Shown here: piece by piece, positions 16,853 through 25,304 of the stretch | Position numbering within the stretch: the stretch's first letter is position 1 | How the letters are laid out: each line of letters starts with the position of its first letter | DNA from: Micromonospora marina | Lineage (GTDB): Bacteria; Actinomycetota; Actinomycetes; Mycobacteriales; Micromonosporaceae | Assembly (NCBI RefSeq): GCF_900091565.1 | Contig: NZ_FMCV01000003.1 | Location: forward strand, 310,001 to 374,000 | Direction of reading: 5' to 3' | DNA length: 64,000 bases | The notes under the pieces: model-generated | Databases searched by the model: none | What the model saw: only the letters and a program-made list of their open reading frames with translations | Told to the model about the DNA's origin: nothing | Program-made: the position numbers and the translations under genes

Positions 16853-17257
16853 GTGACGGTGTTCCGGATCGGTGAGGCGGCCGAATTGCTCGGGGTCAGC
16901 GCGGACACGGTCCGCCGCTGGATCGACGCCGGCAGGCTGCCGGCCAGCCGCGACGAGCACGGCCACCGGGTGCTCGACGGCGCCGACGTGGCCGCGTTCG
17001 TCCGCGCCCCCGGCCACCCCGAGCTGTCCTCGGCCCGCAACCGGCTGCGCGGCATCGTCACGGCCGTCGTCAAGGACACCGTGATGGCCCAGGTCGACAT
17101 CCAGGCCGGGCCGTTCCGGGTGGTGTCGCTGATGAGCCGCGAGGCCGTCGACGACCTCGACCTCCAGGTCGGCTCCGTCGCCGTCGCGGTGATCAAGTCG
17201 ACCACCGTCGTGGTCGAGCGCGCCCCCACCGCCCCCCGGGGAAGGACCGGTCCGTGA
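16853..17257 (+). CDS. Molybdate-responsive regulator: MerR-type helix-turn-helix plus Mop domain
   Basis: 134 residues. The N-terminal domain (VFRIGEAAELLGVSADTVRR, residues 3-22) is a MerR/excisionase-like winged helix. Residues about 60-128 form a molybdopbindin (TOBE/Mop) domain: SARNRLRGIVTAV, VMAQVDIQAG and SVAVAVIKSTTVVVE. The protein is a minimal analogue of ModE, sensing molybdate and binding DNA, and is the first gene of the modABC operon, so it probably autoregulates it. Its stop overlaps the next GTG by four bases. Whether it represses or activates cannot be seen. Confidence 0.75.
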   Translation: MTVFRIGEAAELLGVSADTVRRWIDAGRLPASRDEHGHRVLDGADVAAFVRAPGHPELSSARNRLRGIVTAVVKDTVMAQVDIQAGPFRVVSLMSREAVDDLDLQVGSVAVAVIKSTTVVVERAPTAPRGRTGP

Positions 17258-18036
17258 CCGTACGGTGGATCCGCGCCGCGTTCGCCGCCGCGCTGGTGGC
17301 GACGCTCGGCCTGTCCGGCTGCGGCAGCGCCGACGACCCGGCCGGTCCGGACGGTGCCGGCCCGGTGACCGTGTTCGCCGCCGCCTCGCTCACCGAGGCG
17401 TTCATCCGGCTCGGCAAGGAGTACGAAGCCGCCCACCCCGGCCACGCCGTCACGTTCAACTTCGGCGGCAGTTCCGGACTCGCCACCCAGATCACCCAGG
17501 GCGCGCCCGCCGACGTGTTCGCCGCCGCCTCCCCGGCCACCATGAAGACGGTCACCGACGCCGGTGACGCCGCAGGTGACCCGGTCGTGCTGGTCCGCAA
17601 CCAGCTCGTCGTCGCCGTACCCCCTGGTAACCCGGCCCGGGTCGGTCGCCTGGCCGACCTCGCCCGCCCCGGAGTGAAGGTGGCGCTCTGCGCCGAGCAG
17701 GTGCCCTGCGGCGCCGCCGCGCGCACCGCGCTCGACGCCGCGGGTGTGCGGCTCACGCCCGCCACGCTCGAACAGGACGTCAAGGGCGCGCTGGCCAAGC
17801 TGCGCCTCGGCGAGGTCGACGCCGCGCTGGTCTACCGCACCGACGTCCGCGCCGCCGCGGGACTCGACGCGGTCGAGTTCCCCGAGTCCGCGCGCGCGGT
17901 GAACGACTACCCGATCGTGGTGCTGCGCGCCGCCGGCAACCCGGCCGGCGCCCGCGCCTTCGTCGACTTCGTCCGTTCGGACGCCGGGCTCGCCGTGCTC
18001 ACCGCGGCCGGGTTCCAGGCGCCGCCCGGCGCATGA
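17254..18036 (+). CDS. modA: Molybdate ABC transporter substrate-binding lipoprotein
   Basis: 260 residues. A lipoprotein signal peptide ends in the lipobox LSGC, so the mature protein is anchored outside the membrane. The mature domain matches ModA: VTVFAAASLTEAF near the start, NFGGSSGLATQI, and QGAPADVFAAAS. It binds molybdate or tungstate and hands it to ModB. The GTG start overlaps the regulator stop. The order regulator-modA-modB-modC with four-base overlaps throughout supports one operon. Confidence 0.92.
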   Translation: MTVRWIRAAFAAALVATLGLSGCGSADDPAGPDGAGPVTVFAAASLTEAFIRLGKEYEAAHPGHAVTFNFGGSSGLATQITQGAPADVFAAASPATMKTVTDAGDAAGDPVVLVRNQLVVAVPPGNPARVGRLADLARPGVKVALCAEQVPCGAAARTALDAAGVRLTPATLEQDVKGALAKLRLGEVDAALVYRTDVRAAAGLDAVEFPESARAVNDYPIVVLRAAGNPAGARAFVDFVRSDAGLAVLTAAGFQAPPGA

Positions 18037-18830
18037 GCCGCGGCGTACGCCGGCAGCGGGTGCCGGTCGCCCTGCTCGTGCCCGCCGGGCTCGGACTGGC
18101 CTTCCTCGTCCTGCCGCTGGCCGGGCTGCTGCTCCGGGCACCCTGGACCACGCTGCCCCGGCGGCTGGCCGAGCCGGGTGTGCTCACCGCGCTGCGGCTG
18201 TCGCTGGAGACCGCCACCGTCGCCACCCTGCTCTGCGTGACGCTCGGCGTACCCCTGGCGTGGCTCTTGGCGCGGGTGGAGTTCCCCGGCCGGCGGTTGG
18301 TCCGGGCGCTGGTAACGGTTCCGCTGGTGCTGCCGCCGGTGGTCGGCGGCGTGGCGCTGCTGCTGGTCTTCGGCCGGCGCGGGCTGATCGGGTCGTGGCT
18401 GGACGAGACGTTCGGGGTGACGCTGCCGTTCACCACCGCCGGGGTGGTGCTGGCCGAGGCGTTCGTGGCGATGCCGTTCCTGGTCATCGCCGTCGAGGGG
18501 GCACTGCGTGGCGCCGATCCCCGGTACGAGGAGGCCGCCGCCACCCTCGGCGCGGGACGGTTCACCGCCTTCACCCGGGTCACGCTGCCGCTGGTAGCCC
18601 CGGGCGTGGCGGCCGGTGCGGTGCTCTGCTGGGCCCGCGCGCTCGGCGAGTTCGGCGCCACCATCACGTTCGCCGGCAACTATCCCGGCCGCACCCAGAC
18701 CATGCCGCTGGCGGTCTACCTGGCGCTGGAGACCGACCTCCAGGCGGCGATCGTGCTGAGCCTGATCCTGCTCACCGTCTCCGTGGTCATCCTCGCCGCG
18801 TTGCGCGACAAGTGGATCGGCAGCACATGA
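18033..18830 (+). CDS. modB: Molybdate ABC transporter permease
   Basis: 265 residues with five to six membrane helices. The cytoplasmic EAA-like loop EEAAATLGAGRFTAFTRVTL contacts the ATPase, and LGEFGATITFAGNYPGRTQT is characteristic of ModB. The ATG overlaps the modA stop (ATGA), and its own stop overlaps the modC start. Confidence 0.92.
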   Translation: MSRGVRRQRVPVALLVPAGLGLAFLVLPLAGLLLRAPWTTLPRRLAEPGVLTALRLSLETATVATLLCVTLGVPLAWLLARVEFPGRRLVRALVTVPLVLPPVVGGVALLLVFGRRGLIGSWLDETFGVTLPFTTAGVVLAEAFVAMPFLVIAVEGALRGADPRYEEAAATLGAGRFTAFTRVTLPLVAPGVAAGAVLCWARALGEFGATITFAGNYPGRTQTMPLAVYLALETDLQAAIVLSLILLTVSVVILAALRDKWIGST

Positions 18831-19882
18831 GGATGCTGCTGGACGCGCACCTGGTCGCCGAGCGGGACGGGTTCACCCTCGACGTGCGGCTGCGCATCGC
18901 CGCCGGTGAGGTGGTGGCGCTGCTCGGCCCGAACGGTGCCGGCAAGACCACAGCGCTGCGGGTGCTCGCCGGACTGCACCCGCTCGTCGCCGGTCACCTG
19001 ACGCTCGACGGTGCCGATCTGGACCGGCCGGACCGCCGGGTGTGGACGCCGCCGGAGCGCCGGCCGGTCGGCGTGGTGTTCCAGGACTACCTGCTGTTCC
19101 CGCACCTCAGCGCGCTTGACAACGTGGCGTTCGGGCCGCGCCGCCGGGGTGCCGACAGGCGCGCCGCCCGCGCCCGCGCCCAGGAGTGGCTGGACCGGGT
19201 CGGCCTCGGTGACCAGGCCCGCCGCCGGCCCCGGCAGCTCTCCGGCGGGCAGGCCCAGCGGGTCGCGCTGGCCCGCGCGCTCGCCGTCGACCCGGCGCTG
19301 CTGCTGCTCGACGAGCCGCTCGCCGCGCTCGACGCCCGGACCCGGCTGGACACCCGCGCCGAACTCCAGCGCCACCTCGGCGCGCACTCCGGCGCGACGT
19401 TGCTCGTCACCCACGATCCCCTCGACGCGTTGGTGCTCGCCGACCGGCTGGTCATCGTGGAGCACGGCCGGGTGGTGCAGGAGGGCGACGCCGCCACCGT
19501 CACGGCCCGGCCGCGCACCGACTACGTGGCCCGGCTGGTCGGCCTCAACCTGCACCGCGGTCGCGCCGACGGGCACGCCGTGACCGTCGGTGAGCTGGCC
19601 CTCACCACCGCCGACACCGTCCACGGTGACGCGTTCGTCGCGTACCCGCCAGCCGCTGTCGCGCTGCACCCGTCCCGGCCCGAGGGCAGCCCGCGCAACG
19701 TCTGGGCGGCCACCGTCACCGGCGTGCAACGCCACGGCGACAACCTGCGCGTGCAGCTGACCGGGCCGGTCGAGGTCGCCGCCGACGTCACGCCCGCCGC
19801 CGCGGCGCATCTCGGCCTGATCCCCGGCCGGAGTGTCTGGGCGGCGGTCAAGGCGGCCGAGACGCGCGCCTATCCGGCGTGA
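18827..19882 (+). CDS. modC: Molybdate ABC transporter ATP-binding protein
   Basis: 351 residues. The nucleotide-binding domain has Walker A GPNGAGKTT, signature LSGGQAQRVALARAL and Walker B LLLLDEPLAALD. Residues about 270-350 form a C-terminal TOBE domain that can sense molybdate and slow transport. An alternative ATG two codons downstream is possible. Molybdate taken up here is needed for molybdenum cofactor, and a sulfite-oxidase-like molybdoenzyme is encoded at 38935-40218. Confidence 0.92.
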   Translation: MRMLLDAHLVAERDGFTLDVRLRIAAGEVVALLGPNGAGKTTALRVLAGLHPLVAGHLTLDGADLDRPDRRVWTPPERRPVGVVFQDYLLFPHLSALDNVAFGPRRRGADRRAARARAQEWLDRVGLGDQARRRPRQLSGGQAQRVALARALAVDPALLLLDEPLAALDARTRLDTRAELQRHLGAHSGATLLVTHDPLDALVLADRLVIVEHGRVVQEGDAATVTARPRTDYVARLVGLNLHRGRADGHAVTVGELALTTADTVHGDAFVAYPPAAVALHPSRPEGSPRNVWAATVTGVQRHGDNLRVQLTGPVEVAADVTPAAAAHLGLIPGRSVWAAVKAAETRAYPA

Positions 19883-19977
19883 CAAACACCGCTGGTCGCG
19901 GCATGTGCCCAGGTGAGAGGTTTGATCTGCGCTCAGCCGGTCACTGGGACGGTAGCGACGACGCAAAGGGGGACACG

Positions 19978-20250
19978 GTGCCCGACACGATCCGCAACAG
20001 GTCCAGTCTGGACGCCGACCTGCCACGGGGAGTCACCGACCCGTTGCTCTGGCGGGCCGCGTACGACGTGGCAGTCGCCCACCGGCCCGACGGGTCCGGC
20101 CGGTGCGAGAGCCTGCTGTGTGACGGTCAGGCCGCGCCGTGTGACGCGCTGACCGCTGCCCACCGGGCGATGGAACTGGCCGGCGACCGGCACGCCGAGC
20201 GGGCCGAGCCCGGAATTTGGCGTACGGAGCAGCGCCGGCGCGCCGCCTGA
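19978..20250 (+). CDS. Small conserved-looking hypothetical protein
   Basis: 90 residues, no membrane segment. The GTG start is favoured by AAGGGGGA four bases upstream; the reading frame is open further up but without a good ribosome-binding site. The centre carries two cysteines in CESLLCDGQAAPCDAL, followed by a helical AAHRAMELA stretch. I recall similar short actinobacterial proteins but no assigned function. A 12-bp palindrome, CGGTTCGAACCG at 20266-20277, follows the stop and may be part of a terminator. Confidence 0.55.
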   Translation: MPDTIRNRSSLDADLPRGVTDPLLWRAAYDVAVAHRPDGSGRCESLLCDGQAAPCDALTAAHRAMELAGDRHAERAEPGIWRTEQRRRAA

Positions 20251-20341
20251 GCATCGGGTCACGGGCGGTTCGAACCGTGGACGCCCCGCTTGCGTGTCTA
20301 TGATCGACAACTCGGTCGGAATGCGGGGAAGAGGAGAGTTC

Positions 20342-21319
20342 GTGACGGTCGACGCCCACGCCTTCTGGCTCCGTGCCCCCGGCGAGGGCGAGATCCGGCC
20401 GGTCCGGCTCGCCGCGCCCGGCCCCGGTGAGGTGCTGGTGCGCACGCGCTTCTCCGGCGTCAGCCGCGGCACCGAGACGCTCGTGTTCACCGGCCGCGTC
20501 CCGGCCGACCAGCACGACGCGATGCGGGCGCCGTTCCAGGAGGGCGACTTCCCAGCACCGGTGAAGTACGGCTACCTGAGCGTCGGCACCGTGGAGGCGG
20601 GCGAGGAGCGGCTGCTCGGGCGCACCGTCTTCTGCCTCTACCCGCACCAGAGCGCGTACGTGGTCCCGGCCGACGCCGTGACCGTCGTGCCGGACGGCGT
20701 GCCGGCGCAGCGCGCGGTGCTGGCCGGCACCGTGGAGACGGCTGTCAACGCGCTCTGGGACGCCGCCCCGCTGGTCGGCGACCGGGTCACCGTGATCGGC
20801 GGCGGGATGGTCGGCTGCGCGGTCACCGCGCTGCTGGCCCGCTTCCCCGGCGTACGCGTGGAGCTGGTCGACGCCGACCCGGCGCGGGCGGAGGTGGCCG
20901 CCGCGCTCGGCGCCGACTTCGCCGTGCCCGCCGGCGCCACCGGCGAGCGCGACCTTGTGGTACACGCCAGTGCCACCGCCGACGGGCTGCAACGCGGACT
21001 GGAACTGCTGCGCCCGGAGGGCACCGTCCTGGAACTGAGCTGGTACGGCGACCGGCCGGTCACGCTGGCGCTGGGCGGCGCGTTCCACTCGCGACGGCTG
21101 GGCATCCGCAGCAGCCAGGTCGGCACCGTGTCGCCCCGGCGGGCCGGCCGCAGCTACGCCGCCCGGCTCGCGCTGGCGCTCGACCTGCTGGCCGACCCGG
21201 TGTTCGACGCGCTGCTCACCGGCCGGTCGCGCTTCGACGACCTGCCCGACGTGCTGGACCGGCTCGCCTCGGGCGGGCTGCCGGCGCTGTGTCATCTCAT
21301 CACCTACGGCGAGGAGTGA
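20342..21319 (+). CDS. Zinc-type medium-chain dehydrogenase/reductase family protein
   Basis: 325 residues of the MDR fold. The N-terminal GroES-like domain contains [15 protein letters not shown]; the Rossmann domain has [18 protein letters not shown]. The classical catalytic zinc ligand pattern GHE is not apparent: the region reads [13 protein letters not shown], so it may be a zinc-free oxidoreductase. The GTG start follows GAGGAGA. It is the first gene of a tight seven-gene operon (20342-25990) with a PTPS-like protein, a glycosyltransferase, a methyltransferase, a flippase-like protein, GTP cyclohydrolase II and a RibD-type reductase. A role in reducing or oxidising a pyrimidine/pterin-derived product is inferred from that context only. 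Confidence 0.75.
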   Translation: MTVDAHAFWLRAPGEGEIRPVRLAAPGPGEVLVRTRFSGVSRGTETLVFTGRVPADQHDAMRAPFQEGDFPAPVKYGYLSVGTVEAGEERLLGRTVFCLYPHQSAYVVPADAVTVVPDGVPAQRAVLAGTVETAVNALWDAAPLVGDRVTVIGGGMVGCAVTALLARFPGVRVELVDADPARAEVAAALGADFAVPAGATGERDLVVHASATADGLQRGLELLRPEGTVLELSWYGDRPVTLALGGAFHSRRLGIRSSQVGTVSPRRAGRSYAARLALALDLLADPVFDALLTGRSRFDDLPDVLDRLASGGLPALCHLITYGEE

Positions 21320-21321
21320 AC

Positions 21322-21720
21322 GTGTTCAGCGTGACCGTCCGGGACCACATGATGGTCGCCCACAGCTTCCGCGGCGAGGTGTTCGGCCCGGCGCAGCGGC
21401 TGCACGGGGCGACGTTCGTCGTCGACGCCACGTTCCGCCGCGCCGAGCTGGACGACGACGGGATCGTGGTCGACATCGGGTTGGCCACCGAGCAGCTCAA
21501 GGCCGTGCTCGCCGAGCTGAACTACCGCAACCTGGACGACGAGCCGGCCTTCGCCGGGGTGAACACCACCACCGAGGTGCTCGCGCGGACGGTCGCCGAC
21601 CGGCTCGCCGACGCGGTGGCGGCCGGCCGGCTGGGGGAGGGCGCCCGCGGGCTGGCCGGCATCACCGTCACGCTGCACGAGTCGCACATCGCCTGGGCGA
21701 GCTACGAGCGGTCGCTCTGA
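21322..21720 (+). CDS. 6-pyruvoyl-tetrahydropterin synthase/QueD-like protein lacking catalytic residues
   Basis: 132 residues, the length and fold pattern of PTPS/QueD (T-fold). The first zinc His is present (VAHSF, His14) and His28 of the LHG motif, but the third ligand is Ala30 (LHGAT instead of LHGHx). The catalytic Cys position is Ala24 (PAQRLHG). The usual LDH catalytic pair reads LNY (Asn67, Tyr68). A late Glu120 in TLHESHIAW is kept. Thus it can hardly perform the canonical PTPS or carboxytetrahydropterin reaction; His9, His119 or His122 might complete a different metal site. The GTG start follows GAGGAG, just after the dehydrogenase stop. It probably binds a pterin-like intermediate or has acquired another reaction. 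Confidence 0.75.
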   Translation: MFSVTVRDHMMVAHSFRGEVFGPAQRLHGATFVVDATFRRAELDDDGIVVDIGLATEQLKAVLAELNYRNLDDEPAFAGVNTTTEVLARTVADRLADAVAAGRLGEGARGLAGITVTLHESHIAWASYERSL

Positions 21721-21724
21721 CCGG

Positions 21725-22762
21725 ATGAGCGCCGTCCACGTGGTGCTGCCGGGCGACATCGACGACCCGGCGGACCCCAGCGGCGGCAACGCCTACGACC
21801 GCCAGGTCTGCCGGGGCCTGGCGGCACGCGGCTGGACGGTACGGGAACACCAGGTGCCCGGCGGCTGGCCGCACCCGGGGCACCGGGAACGCGCCGACCT
21901 GGCCGGGCTGCTCGGCGGGCTGCCCGACGGCGTGCCGGTGCTGCTCGACGGCCTGGTCGCCTCGACCGTGCCGGACGTCCTCACCCCGCACGCCGCGCGG
22001 CTGCCCCTGGTGATCCTGGTGCACCTGCCGATCGAGGGCGAGACGGAGGCGCGGTCGCTTGCGGCGGCCACCGCCGTGGTCGCCACCAGCGAGTGGACCC
22101 GCGACCGGCTGCTCACCCGCTACCGGCTGCGCCCCGAACGGGTGACCGTCGCGCCGCCCGGCGTCGACCCGGCGCCCGTCGCGTCCGGCACCCCCGGCGG
22201 GGGACGGCTGCTCTGCGTCGCCGCGGTCACCCCGGTGAAGGGCCACGACGTGCTCGCCGCCGCGCTCACCGAGGTGGCGGACCTGGACTGGACCTGCAAC
22301 TGGGTCGGGCCGGTGGACCGGGACCGGGCGTTCGCCGACCGGCTGCGCGAACGCCTCACCGCCACCGGTCTCGACGGCCGGGTCCGGCTCACCGGCCCGC
22401 GCACCGGCCCCGGCCTGGCCGCCACCTACGCCGCCGCCGATCTGCTGGTTGCGCCCTCCCGGCGGGAGACGTACGGAATGGTGGTCACCGAGGCGCTCGC
22501 CCGGGGCGTACCGGTGCTGGCGAGCGACACCGGCGGCCTGCCGGCCACGCTCGGGCACGCCCCCGGCGGGGCCCGGCCCGGACTGCTGGTGCCGGCGGGC
22601 GACCCGGGCGCGACAGCCGCGGCGCTGCGCCGCTGGCTCACCGATGCCCGCCTGCGGGACCGGCTGCGCCACGCCGCCCGGCAGCGGCGGCGTACCCTCT
22701 CCGGCTGGCCGGTCACCGTGGACCGGCTGGCGACGGCGCTCAAGGAGGCGACAGCGGCATGA
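21725..22762 (+). CDS. GT4-family glycosyltransferase
   Basis: 345 residues, two Rossmann-like domains (GT-B fold). The N-terminal acceptor domain has PSGGNAYDRQVCRGLAARG; the C-terminal donor domain has RLLCVAAVTPVKGHD, then APSRRETYGMVVTEALARG, the E-x7-E-type nucleotide-sugar motif of family GT4. There is no membrane segment. It lies within the pterin-like operon, so it likely glycosylates the small molecule made there or a lipid carrier. Its stop overlaps the methyltransferase start by three bases. Confidence 0.8.
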   Translation: MSAVHVVLPGDIDDPADPSGGNAYDRQVCRGLAARGWTVREHQVPGGWPHPGHRERADLAGLLGGLPDGVPVLLDGLVASTVPDVLTPHAARLPLVILVHLPIEGETEARSLAAATAVVATSEWTRDRLLTRYRLRPERVTVAPPGVDPAPVASGTPGGGRLLCVAAVTPVKGHDVLAAALTEVADLDWTCNWVGPVDRDRAFADRLRERLTATGLDGRVRLTGPRTGPGLAATYAAADLLVAPSRRETYGMVVTEALARGVPVLASDTGGLPATLGHAPGGARPGLLVPAGDPGATAAALRRWLTDARLRDRLRHAARQRRRTLSGWPVTVDRLATALKEATAA

Positions 22763-23568
22763 CCACCTCACTCCCGCCCGGCTTCGCGGACTGGCTGCGA
22801 CTGCGTGAGCCCGCCGACGCGGCGGCCCGCAGCGCCGAGCTGGCCGACGCGGTCCGCGACCGGCTGCCCGCCGGTCGGCCGGTCGTCGTGCACGACCTGG
22901 GCAGCGGCACCGGTTCGATGGCCCGCTGGCTCGCGCCCCGGCTGCCCGGCCCGCAGCGCTGGGTGCTGCACGAACGCGACGCGGACCTGCTGGCGCTGGC
23001 CCGCGCCGGACGGCTCACCGCCGCCGACGGCACCGACGTCGCGGTGACCACGCGCGGCTCCGACGTCACCCGGCTGACCGCCGCCGACCTGGCCGACGCC
23101 CACCTGGTCACCGCGTCCGCGCTGCTGGACATGCTCACCGCCGAGGAGGTCGAGCGGATGGCGGCGGCCTGCGCCGGCCACCCGACGCTGTTCGCGCTCA
23201 CCGTGACCGGGCGGGCCGAGTTCACCCCGCCGGACCCGCTGGACGCCGAGCTGACCGCCGCGTTCAACGCCCACCAGCGCCGTACCGTCGACGGCCGGGT
23301 CCTGCTCGGACCGGACGCCGTGGACGTCACGGTGGCCGCCTTCCGCCGCCACGGCGTCGAGACGCTCCTGCGGCCGACGCCGTGGCGGCTCGGCCCGGAG
23401 CAGGCGGACCTCGCCGCCGAGTGGCTCACCGGCTGGGTCGACGCGGCGGTCGAGGAACGACCGCATCTGTCCGGGCCCGCCGCGACGTATACCCGATGGC
23501 GGCTCACCGAGGCCGCCGCCGGCCGACTCGAGGTGGTGCTGCACCACGCCGACCTGCTCGCCGGCTGA
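22759..23568 (+). CDS. SAM-dependent methyltransferase-like protein
   Basis: 269 residues. Motif I reads VVVHDLGSGTGSMARWLAPRL, with the acidic residue after strand 2 in LHERDADLLALA. LVTASALLDMLTAEEV occupies the motif IV region. Its C-terminal half is Ala/Arg-rich without a recognisable substrate domain. The overlap with the glycosyltransferase stop implies coupled expression. Substrate unknown; context suggests the pterin- or pyrimidine-type product of the operon. Confidence 0.7.
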   Translation: MTTSLPPGFADWLRLREPADAAARSAELADAVRDRLPAGRPVVVHDLGSGTGSMARWLAPRLPGPQRWVLHERDADLLALARAGRLTAADGTDVAVTTRGSDVTRLTAADLADAHLVTASALLDMLTAEEVERMAAACAGHPTLFALTVTGRAEFTPPDPLDAELTAAFNAHQRRTVDGRVLLGPDAVDVTVAAFRRHGVETLLRPTPWRLGPEQADLAAEWLTGWVDAAVEERPHLSGPAATYTRWRLTEAAAGRLEVVLHHADLLAG

Positions 23569-23619
23569 ACCGTACCGGCCGTCGGCACGTGACAACCGGT
23601 GGGAACAAGGGAGGACCGT

Positions 23620-24606
23620 TTGTCACACGTCGCCGTCGCCGGGCCCGTACCGGCCGTCACGCCCGCGCCGCCGCGCCGGGCCAGGGCGGGCCGGGCATGG
23701 GTACGCCCGCTGCTCGGGCTCGCCGTGCTCGCCGTTCTCGTCGCCTCGGTCGGCACCGGACCGTTCCTGGCCGGGCTGCGGCTGATCGACGCGCCGGCGC
23801 TGGCCGCCGCGCTCGGCATCGGCGTGATCACCACCGTCTGCTGCGCCTGGCGCTGGTCGCTCGTGGCCGGCGGGCTGGGCGTACGGCTGCCGCTGGGTGC
23901 CGCGGTGGCGCACTGCTACCGGGCGGTCTTCCTCAACTCCACGCTGCCCGGCGGCGTGCTCGGCGACGTGCACCGGGCGGTGCGGCACGGCCGCGACGCC
24001 GGGGACGTGGCCCGGGGCGTCCGGGCGGTGGTGTGGGAGCGCACCGCCGGGCAGGTGGTGCAGGTGGTCATCGCGGTGGCGCTGCTCGCCGCGTTCCCGT
24101 CGCCGGTTCGCCGGTACCTGCCGTCGCTGGCCGCCGCGCTCGCGGTGGTCGCGCTGGTGCTGGTGCTGGCCGCCCGCGCGGTGCCCCGTTCCGGGGCGTC
24201 CCGCTTCGCCCGGGCGGCCCGGACCGCGCTCGCCGACGTCCGCTCCGGGGTGCTGGGCCGCCGGACCTGGGCCGGTGTGGTGGTCGCCTCGACAGTGGTG
24301 TTCGCCGGTCACCTGGCCACGTTCGTGGTGGCCGCCCGCACGGCCGGCGCGGACGCCCCACTGTCGCACCTGCTGCCGCTGACGCTACTCGCCCTGCTGG
24401 CCATGGCGGTGCCGCTGAACGTGGGCGGTTTCGGGCCGCGCGAGGGGGTGGCCGCGTGGGCGTTCGCCTCGGCCGGGCTGACCGCCGCGCAGGGTGTGGC
24501 GACCGGCACGGTGTACGGCGCGCTGGTGCTGGTGGCCAGCCTGCCCGGCGCCGCGGTGCTGCTGGCACGGCGGATGCCTCGGCGCGAGCCCGGCAACTGT
24601 CGGTGA
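23620..24606 (+). CDS. Lysylphosphatidylglycerol-synthase-TM/UPF0104-like integral membrane protein
   Basis: 328 residues from a TTG preceded by GGGAGG; a GTG at 23599 would add seven residues. Seven to eight hydrophobic helices with the conserved blocks FLNSTLPGGVLGDVHRAVRH and VPLNVGGFGPREGVAAWAF identify the flippase-like domain of MprF relatives, here without the catalytic acyltransferase domain. Family members are proposed to flip lipid-linked or glycosylated substrates across the membrane. In this operon it could export the glycosylated product. Confidence 0.75.
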   Translation: MSHVAVAGPVPAVTPAPPRRARAGRAWVRPLLGLAVLAVLVASVGTGPFLAGLRLIDAPALAAALGIGVITTVCCAWRWSLVAGGLGVRLPLGAAVAHCYRAVFLNSTLPGGVLGDVHRAVRHGRDAGDVARGVRAVVWERTAGQVVQVVIAVALLAAFPSPVRRYLPSLAAALAVVALVLVLAARAVPRSGASRFARAARTALADVRSGVLGRRTWAGVVVASTVVFAGHLATFVVAARTAGADAPLSHLLPLTLLALLAMAVPLNVGGFGPREGVAAWAFASAGLTAAQGVATGTVYGALVLVASLPGAAVLLARRMPRREPGNCR

Positions 24607-24674
24607 TCCCGCCTACGGTGGGGAACGAGGTGTGCGTCGCCGGGTCCGCCCGGCGACCGGACGACAGGAGAACC

Positions 24675-25304
24675 ATGGACGAGACGCTGCCCACCGCGAC
24701 GGTCCGGACCCGCGTGACGGTTCCGCTCCGGTTCCCCGACGGCTACGTGACCACGGCCCGCGTGCACACCTTCCACGGTCTCGTCGACGGCCGCGAGCAC
24801 CTGGCGTTCGGGCTCGGTGAGCACGCCGACGCCGGCCCGCCGCTGGTCCGGCCGCACAGCGAATGCCTCACCGGGGACGTGTTCGGCAGCCAGCGCTGCG
24901 ACTGCGGCCCGCAGTTGCGCGAGGCGGTCGAGCGGATCGCCGAGGCCGGTGGCTACCTGCTCTACCTGCGGCAGGAGGGGCGCGGCATCGGCCTGTACGC
25001 CAAGCTCGACGCGTACGCCCTCCAGGACGGCGGCCTCGACACCTACGAGGCGAACCTGGCGCTCGGGCACGGCTCGGACGAGCGCGACTACACGGTGGCC
25101 GCGCAGATGCTCGCCGCGCTGGGCGTGGACCGGGTGGCCCTGCTCAGCAACAACCCGGACAAGGCGGCCCAGCTCGAACGGCTGGGCGTCACGGTGGCCG
25201 ACCGGGTGTCCACCGGCGTGCACCTGTCGCCCGCCAACGCCAGTTACCTGGCGGCCAAGGTGACCCGCGCCGATCACGCCCTCGACCTGCCGTTCGTGCC
25301 GTGA
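24675..25304 (+). CDS. GTP cyclohydrolase II (RibA-type, stand-alone)
   Basis: 209 residues. Zinc ligands Cys64, Cys75 and Cys77 are all present in ECLTGDVFGSQRCDCG, and RQEGRGIGLYAKL and ALLSNNPDK match the GTP-binding and active-site regions. The switch residue known from S. coelicolor SCO6655, where Met replaces Tyr and the enzyme stops at the formyl intermediate, is Tyr here (Tyr114, KLDAYALQ). The canonical product 2,5-diamino-6-ribosylamino-pyrimidinone phosphate is therefore expected. It is not in a riboflavin operon (no ribB, ribH or ribE nearby), so it is probably a pathway-dedicated copy. Four-base overlap with the next gene. Confidence 0.88.
   Translation: MDETLPTATVRTRVTVPLRFPDGYVTTARVHTFHGLVDGREHLAFGLGEHADAGPPLVRPHSECLTGDVFGSQRCDCGPQLREAVERIAEAGGYLLYLRQEGRGIGLYAKLDAYALQDGGLDTYEANLALGHGSDERDYTVAAQMLAALGVDRVALLSNNPDKAAQLERLGVTVADRVSTGVHLSPANASYLAAKVTRADHALDLPFVP

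Noticed and set aside
20261-20280. GGTTCGAACC reminiscent of a tRNA T-loop
   Set aside because: No acceptor stem, D arm or anticodon arm can be folded around it; it is a simple palindrome after the small gene.
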